In this document: piece after piece, positions 5,340-8,205 of the stretch | Position numbering within the stretch: position 1 is the stretch's first letter | Layout: the number at the start of each line of letters is the position of its first letter | NCBI GenBank assembly: GCA_900544815.1 | Contig: UQWT01000076.1 | Location: 1-8,205, forward strand | Reading direction: 5' to 3' | DNA from: an uncultured Bacteroidales bacterium | GTDB taxonomy: Bacteria > Bacteroidota > Bacteroidia > Bacteroidales > UBA932 | Length of the DNA stretch: 8,205 bases | Program-made: the position numbers and the translations under genes | The notes under the pieces: generated by a model | Told to the model about the DNA's origin: nothing | The model's database searches: none | The model's input: only the letters and a program-made list of their open reading frames with translations

Positions 5340-7148
5340 ATGAGATACTTATCTTTAAAGAGGCTGTTTTGTGTAACAGCCGTTTTGTGTGTGGCTATTA
5401 TGCCATCTTATGCTAATGTGCATAATGAATTTAAACAGGCAGATGGTAAAACTATTAATGCACAGCAGTTGGCAGACAGCCTTAACAGTTATGCAAAACA
5501 GGTTTTGGAAAAATGGCAACTGCCGGGTATGGCTGTTGCTATATCTGTAAATGATTCTGTTATTCTTTGTAAAGGTTACGGTGTTAAAGAACTTGCCCCT
5601 GCAGACGGGATTGGTTTTAGAGGTCTGAAAGCCTCTAAAGAGATTGCATCTGGGGGTGTACCTGCTGTTGCAAATATCTCTGGGGAGCCTATAGATTCTA
5701 AAACTCTGTTCCAGATAGGTTCGGTTTCAAAGTCATTTACAGCTACCGTGATGGGGCAACTTGTAGATGAGGGATTGGTTAAATGGGAAGATACGGTAAA
5801 GAATATTCTCCCAGATTTTAAAATGTATGATCCTTGGGTAACGGAGAATGCTCAGGTTAAGGATATAATGACTCACCGCCTTGGCCTTTTGGAGCAGGCC
5901 GGTACATATTTCCCTAACCTTGGCTATAGTAGAGATGATATATACAAGATGATTGGACTTATTAAGCCTGCATATAGCTTTAGAGGTGATTATCAGTATA
6001 ATAATATAACATTTGTTATAGCAGAGAAGATAATAGAGAAGGTTACAGGCAAGAGCTGGGAACAGAATGTTAAAGAGAGAATCTTTATTCCGGCAGGGAT
6101 GAAGAGTTCCGGCCTTAATGCAGAGGGTTACTCATCTGCAACCAATGTCGCAACGCCTCATGACTACTCTTTTACGCAACCACAGCGTGTGGCAACAATG
6201 TTTGACACATACGTACCGTATTCAGCGGAAGAGCCTAAGATTGTAACACTGCCCCTATATGGAGATGAACAGGCTCTTTATTGGCTTACAGGTGTGGGCC
6301 CTGCAGGAAGTGTGAGCTCCAATGTTGAGGATATGATCCGTTATGCTATGATGCACATGAACAACGGTTTTATTGTAGATGGAAAGGATACTACCAAAGT
6401 TATGTCTGAAAAGGCAATGCGGTCTATTCATAAAGGTATTACAATCACCTCTCAGGCGGATAACAGAACAACCCTTTATGCACAGTGCTGGTTCGTTGAG
6501 CAGAACAACAGATACAGGTTATATTTCCATACCGGAACAACATGGGGTATGACCGCCCTCTGTTTCTTTGTACCTCAATACAAGCTTTGCGGTGTTGTCC
6601 TTGTAAACTCTGAGGCAGGGGCAAATCCAAGATATGCCATAATGAACAGGACAATAGATTTGGTTTCCGGTGCGCCTTATGATGATTATAACAGCCGCTA
6701 TTTCAATTCATGGTTGGAGAACAGCAAGAAGAATTTTGCAGAGGCTAATGCGAAAATAGAGAAGCAGCAGAAAGAGATGATTGCTCTTAATAATCCAAAG
6801 GGTAAAAAGGTTAAAAAGAGTAAGAAAGATGCTCTACCTCTCTTTGTCCAGCAGTTCAATCCTGCAACAGATGGTGTTAAGTATGTTGGCAAATATGTAA
6901 AGGATGAGCTGTTTGGAAACGCAGAGATTACCTTGGAGAATGGCGAACTTTATATTGCCATAGGCAAAAACGGTTATAAGAATATCCTAAAACATGTTAA
7001 AGATAATAGGTTTGAATTCCGTAGCGACGGCCACGGTTTCCCTGTTAACTTTACAGTTGATGAGGCAGGTAATGTTAAGGAGTTGGAGGTGGAGTTTAAT
7101 TATAATGAGGAGAAAGACTTTGGTACCTGGTCAAAACTTAATAATTAA
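5340..7148 (+). CDS. Exported serine hydrolase, beta-lactamase/AmpC-like family
   Basis: Penicillin-binding-protein-fold hydrolase of the class C beta-lactamase family, 602 residues. Residues 1-25 are a signal peptide (K/R-rich start, hydrophobic core, cleavage likely after SYA), so it acts in the periplasm or at the envelope. The three active-site motifs are present: SVSK (128-131, nucleophile S128 and K131), YNN (220-222, general base Y220) and HTG (397-399, the KTG equivalent). Residues about 87-117, between KGYGVKE and the SVSK region, are an insertion relative to typical members. A lysine-rich, probably helical or coiled linker (462-498) leads to a C-terminal beta domain (about 504-600) resembling the DUF3471-type lipocalin-like domain often found in this family. 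The substrate is unknown: D-amino-acid peptides, esters and beta-lactams are all possible, and resistance should not be assumed. The start at 5340 is set by the signal peptide. The exported C26 gene follows by 138 nt on the same strand. Confidence 0.9.
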   Translation: MRYLSLKRLFCVTAVLCVAIMPSYANVHNEFKQADGKTINAQQLADSLNSYAKQVLEKWQLPGMAVAISVNDSVILCKGYGVKELAPADGIGFRGLKASKEIASGGVPAVANISGEPIDSKTLFQIGSVSKSFTATVMGQLVDEGLVKWEDTVKNILPDFKMYDPWVTENAQVKDIMTHRLGLLEQAGTYFPNLGYSRDDIYKMIGLIKPAYSFRGDYQYNNITFVIAEKIIEKVTGKSWEQNVKERIFIPAGMKSSGLNAEGYSSATNVATPHDYSFTQPQRVATMFDTYVPYSAEEPKIVTLPLYGDEQALYWLTGVGPAGSVSSNVEDMIRYAMMHMNNGFIVDGKDTTKVMSEKAMRSIHKGITITSQADNRTTLYAQCWFVEQNNRYRLYFHTGTTWGMTALCFFVPQYKLCGVVLVNSEAGANPRYAIMNRTIDLVSGAPYDDYNSRYFNSWLENSKKNFAEANAKIEKQQKEMIALNNPKGKKVKKSKKDALPLFVQQFNPATDGVKYVGKYVKDELFGNAEITLENGELYIAIGKNGYKNILKHVKDNRFEFRSDGHGFPVNFTVDEAGNVKELEVEFNYNEEKDFGTWSKLNN

Positions 7149-7185
7149 AGACAAAGGAGCGTTAGCGTTGGCCTTAATTTAGTTG

Positions 7186-7223
7186 AAAGTGTATAGAGAA
7201 AGGCTTTGGCTTTGGCACTTTTT
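7186..7223 (+). terminator. Weak terminator-like hairpin between the two hydrolase genes
   Basis: AAAGTG (7186-7191) can pair with CACTTT (7216-7221), with an inner AAAG/CTTT pairing (7199-7202 with 7210-7213), followed by T to 7223. The stem is A/T-rich and interrupted, so termination would be partial at best. The region also holds a short tandem GGCTTT repeat (7202-7216). The rest of the 138-nt gap is purine- and A/T-rich, with no TAnnTTTG box seen before the next gene. Confidence 0.25.
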
Positions 7224-7286
7224 AATGTAAAGAGTGTAAGGAGAGTAGAGAAAGTAAAGAATGTTAAAAATTAAAATAATATAATA

Positions 7287-8105
7287 ATGAGAAGATTTTT
7301 GGTTTTGGCGCTTGCTGTTGCGGCTGTTGTTTTTGGTCCGGCAGAGTTGAATGCGCAAAAGAATAAAAAAGCTGCAGTTGCAATAGAGCAGCGTATGCCT
7401 GTGATAGGGGTGTCTGCAAAGGCTGCAGATGGCGGTGGTTCTACCAATATGACCTATATAAATGCTGTAAGAAGGGCAGGAGGTGTTCCGCTGATTATTC
7501 CTATGACAGGGGATAGCCTGCAGATAGCAGCCGTGCTTGATGTTGTGGATGCCGTTATTGCTGTAGGTGGGGAGGATTTTGATCCTCAACTATATGGTGA
7601 ACAGCCTGTAAGGGCACTTGGAGAGGTTGTACCTGCAAGAGATGTTTTTGATCTTATGCTCATTAGAATGGCTGTTAGAAGCGGTAAGCCGTTATTGGGT
7701 ATATGCCGTGGAGAACAGGGCCTTAATGTAGCCATGGGTGGTACGCTGTACCAGGATATACCGTCTCAGAAGAAAGACAGTTTTGTAAAGCACAGTCAAA
7801 AGGCTCCCGGAACATACGGAACTCACAGGATAGATATAGACCCTGAGTCAAATCTCTGCAAAATGCTTGGTGGAAGAACCTCCGTTAATGTAAATTCATT
7901 CCACCATCAGGCTGTTAAAGATATTGCTCCGGGCTTTAAGGTTGTGGCAACATCTGAGGATGGCGTTGTTGAGGCCATTGAGATGATAGGTAACAATAAA
8001 GTGTTTGGAACTCAGTTTCATCCGGAGATCCCTACTGCTGCAGGCAGTGATGAATTTTTGGGAATATTCAAATATTTTGTTGAATTGGCCAAAGAAGCTG
8101 AATAA
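7287..8105 (+). CDS. Exported gamma-glutamyl-gamma-aminobutyrate hydrolase family protein (peptidase C26)
   Basis: Class-I glutamine amidotransferase-like hydrolase, 272 residues, of the PuuD/peptidase C26 family, which cleaves gamma-glutamyl amide bonds. Visible are MPVIGVSA (37-44), VGGEDFDPQLYG (93-104), the nucleophile elbow GICRGEQGLNVAMGG (138-152) with Cys140, SFHHQAV (204-210) and the His-Glu pair in GTQFHPE (241-247, H245 and E247). All triad residues are present. Many members have GICRGMQ; here it is GEQ. Residues 1-23 look like a signal peptide (MRRFLVLALAVAAVVFG, then LNA before QKNKK), so unlike cytoplasmic PuuD it is probably exported and is unlikely to work in intracellular putrescine breakdown. 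A role on gamma-glutamyl peptides at the envelope is a guess. It lies 138 nt after the serine hydrolase, with an A/T-rich start context, and is followed by a strong terminator. Confidence 0.9.
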   Translation: MRRFLVLALAVAAVVFGPAELNAQKNKKAAVAIEQRMPVIGVSAKAADGGGSTNMTYINAVRRAGGVPLIIPMTGDSLQIAAVLDVVDAVIAVGGEDFDPQLYGEQPVRALGEVVPARDVFDLMLIRMAVRSGKPLLGICRGEQGLNVAMGGTLYQDIPSQKKDSFVKHSQKAPGTYGTHRIDIDPESNLCKMLGGRTSVNVNSFHHQAVKDIAPGFKVVATSEDGVVEAIEMIGNNKVFGTQFHPEIPTAAGSDEFLGIFKYFVELAKEAE

Positions 8106-8130
8106 AACAATAGCTATTATAACATTATAA

Positions 8131-8159
8131 AAGAAGCTGACCCAAAAGGTCAGCTTCTT
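8131..8159. terminator. Bidirectional intrinsic terminator
   Basis: AAGAAGCTGACC (8131-8142) and GGTCAGCTTCTT (8148-8159) form a perfect 12-bp stem with a 5-nt CAAAA loop, 25 nt after the C26 stop codon. Read on the plus strand the stem is followed by GCGTTTATA. Read on the minus strand it is followed by TTATAATG, so the T-run is slightly better (CTTCTTTT). It may therefore also serve a gene arriving from the right. Confidence 0.88.
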
Positions 8160-8205
8160 GCGTTTATAAGGATAGTATCTGAATGTGATGATAGGTATTG
8201 CAGAG

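Noticed and set aside
5340..7148. Reading the serine hydrolase as an antibiotic-resistance beta-lactamase
   Set aside because: The three motifs define the fold family, not the substrate. The extra C-terminal domain and insert make an envelope peptidase or esterase at least as likely.
7202..7216. GGCTTT tandem repeat as a CRISPR or phase-variable tract
   Set aside because: There are only two and a half copies in a non-coding gap; too short to be meaningful.
7179..7589. Minus-strand open frame opposite the C26 gene start
   Set aside because: It covers the signal peptide region and the A/T-rich gap; its composition looks random and there is no start context.

Overview
The window looks like a chromosomal segment of a Bacteroidota bacterium, most likely an uncultured Bacteroidales. 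The evidence is seen in the sequence: promoter-like -7 boxes of the TAnnTTTG type, start codons mostly preceded by A/T-rich DNA rather than strong Shine-Dalgarno sites, heavy use of AGA (Arg) and ATA (Ile), and proteins whose closest remembered relatives are Bacteroides-type (Ddl, TrpB2, exported serine hydrolase and peptidase C26). Species cannot be named from this.

Layout. Bases 1-77 are the cut right end of what looks like an IS30-family insertion sequence, ending just upstream of ddl (D-Ala-D-Ala ligase, 132-1259). prmC (release-factor glutamine methyltransferase, 1278-2213) follows 18 nt later and is probably co-transcribed. Next comes a 267-nt non-coding stretch that is the most interesting part of the window, then trpB of the TrpB2 type (2481-3803). 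radA (3788-5173, minus strand) converges on trpB and overlaps its last 16 nt. A divergent intergenic region with a -7 box facing each way separates radA from an exported beta-lactamase-fold serine hydrolase (5340-7148). An exported class-I glutamine amidotransferase-like peptidase C26 (7287-8105) follows, and a bidirectional terminator (8131-8159) closes the block.

Key observation. The leader of trpB contains all parts of a classical ribosome-mediated transcription attenuator. These are a promoter candidate (2207-2237), an AAAGGA ribosome site, a 19-codon leader peptide with three consecutive Trp codons (2262-2321), a 1:2 hairpin, an 11-bp 2:3 antiterminator and a 9-bp terminator followed by seven T (2366-2395). 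In the predicted logic, lack of charged tRNA-Trp stalls the ribosome on the UGG triplet. Region 2 (2316-2327) is then free to capture region 3 (2369-2379), and trpB is transcribed. When Trp is plentiful the ribosome reaches the UGA, covers region 2, and the terminator forms. This ties a stand-alone TrpB2, lying outside any trp operon visible here, to tryptophan supply.

The other genes are cell-wall precursor synthesis (ddl), translation (prmC), recombination repair (radA) and two envelope-directed hydrolases. They do not form one pathway with trpB; the block reads as ordinary housekeeping with one regulated biosynthetic gene.
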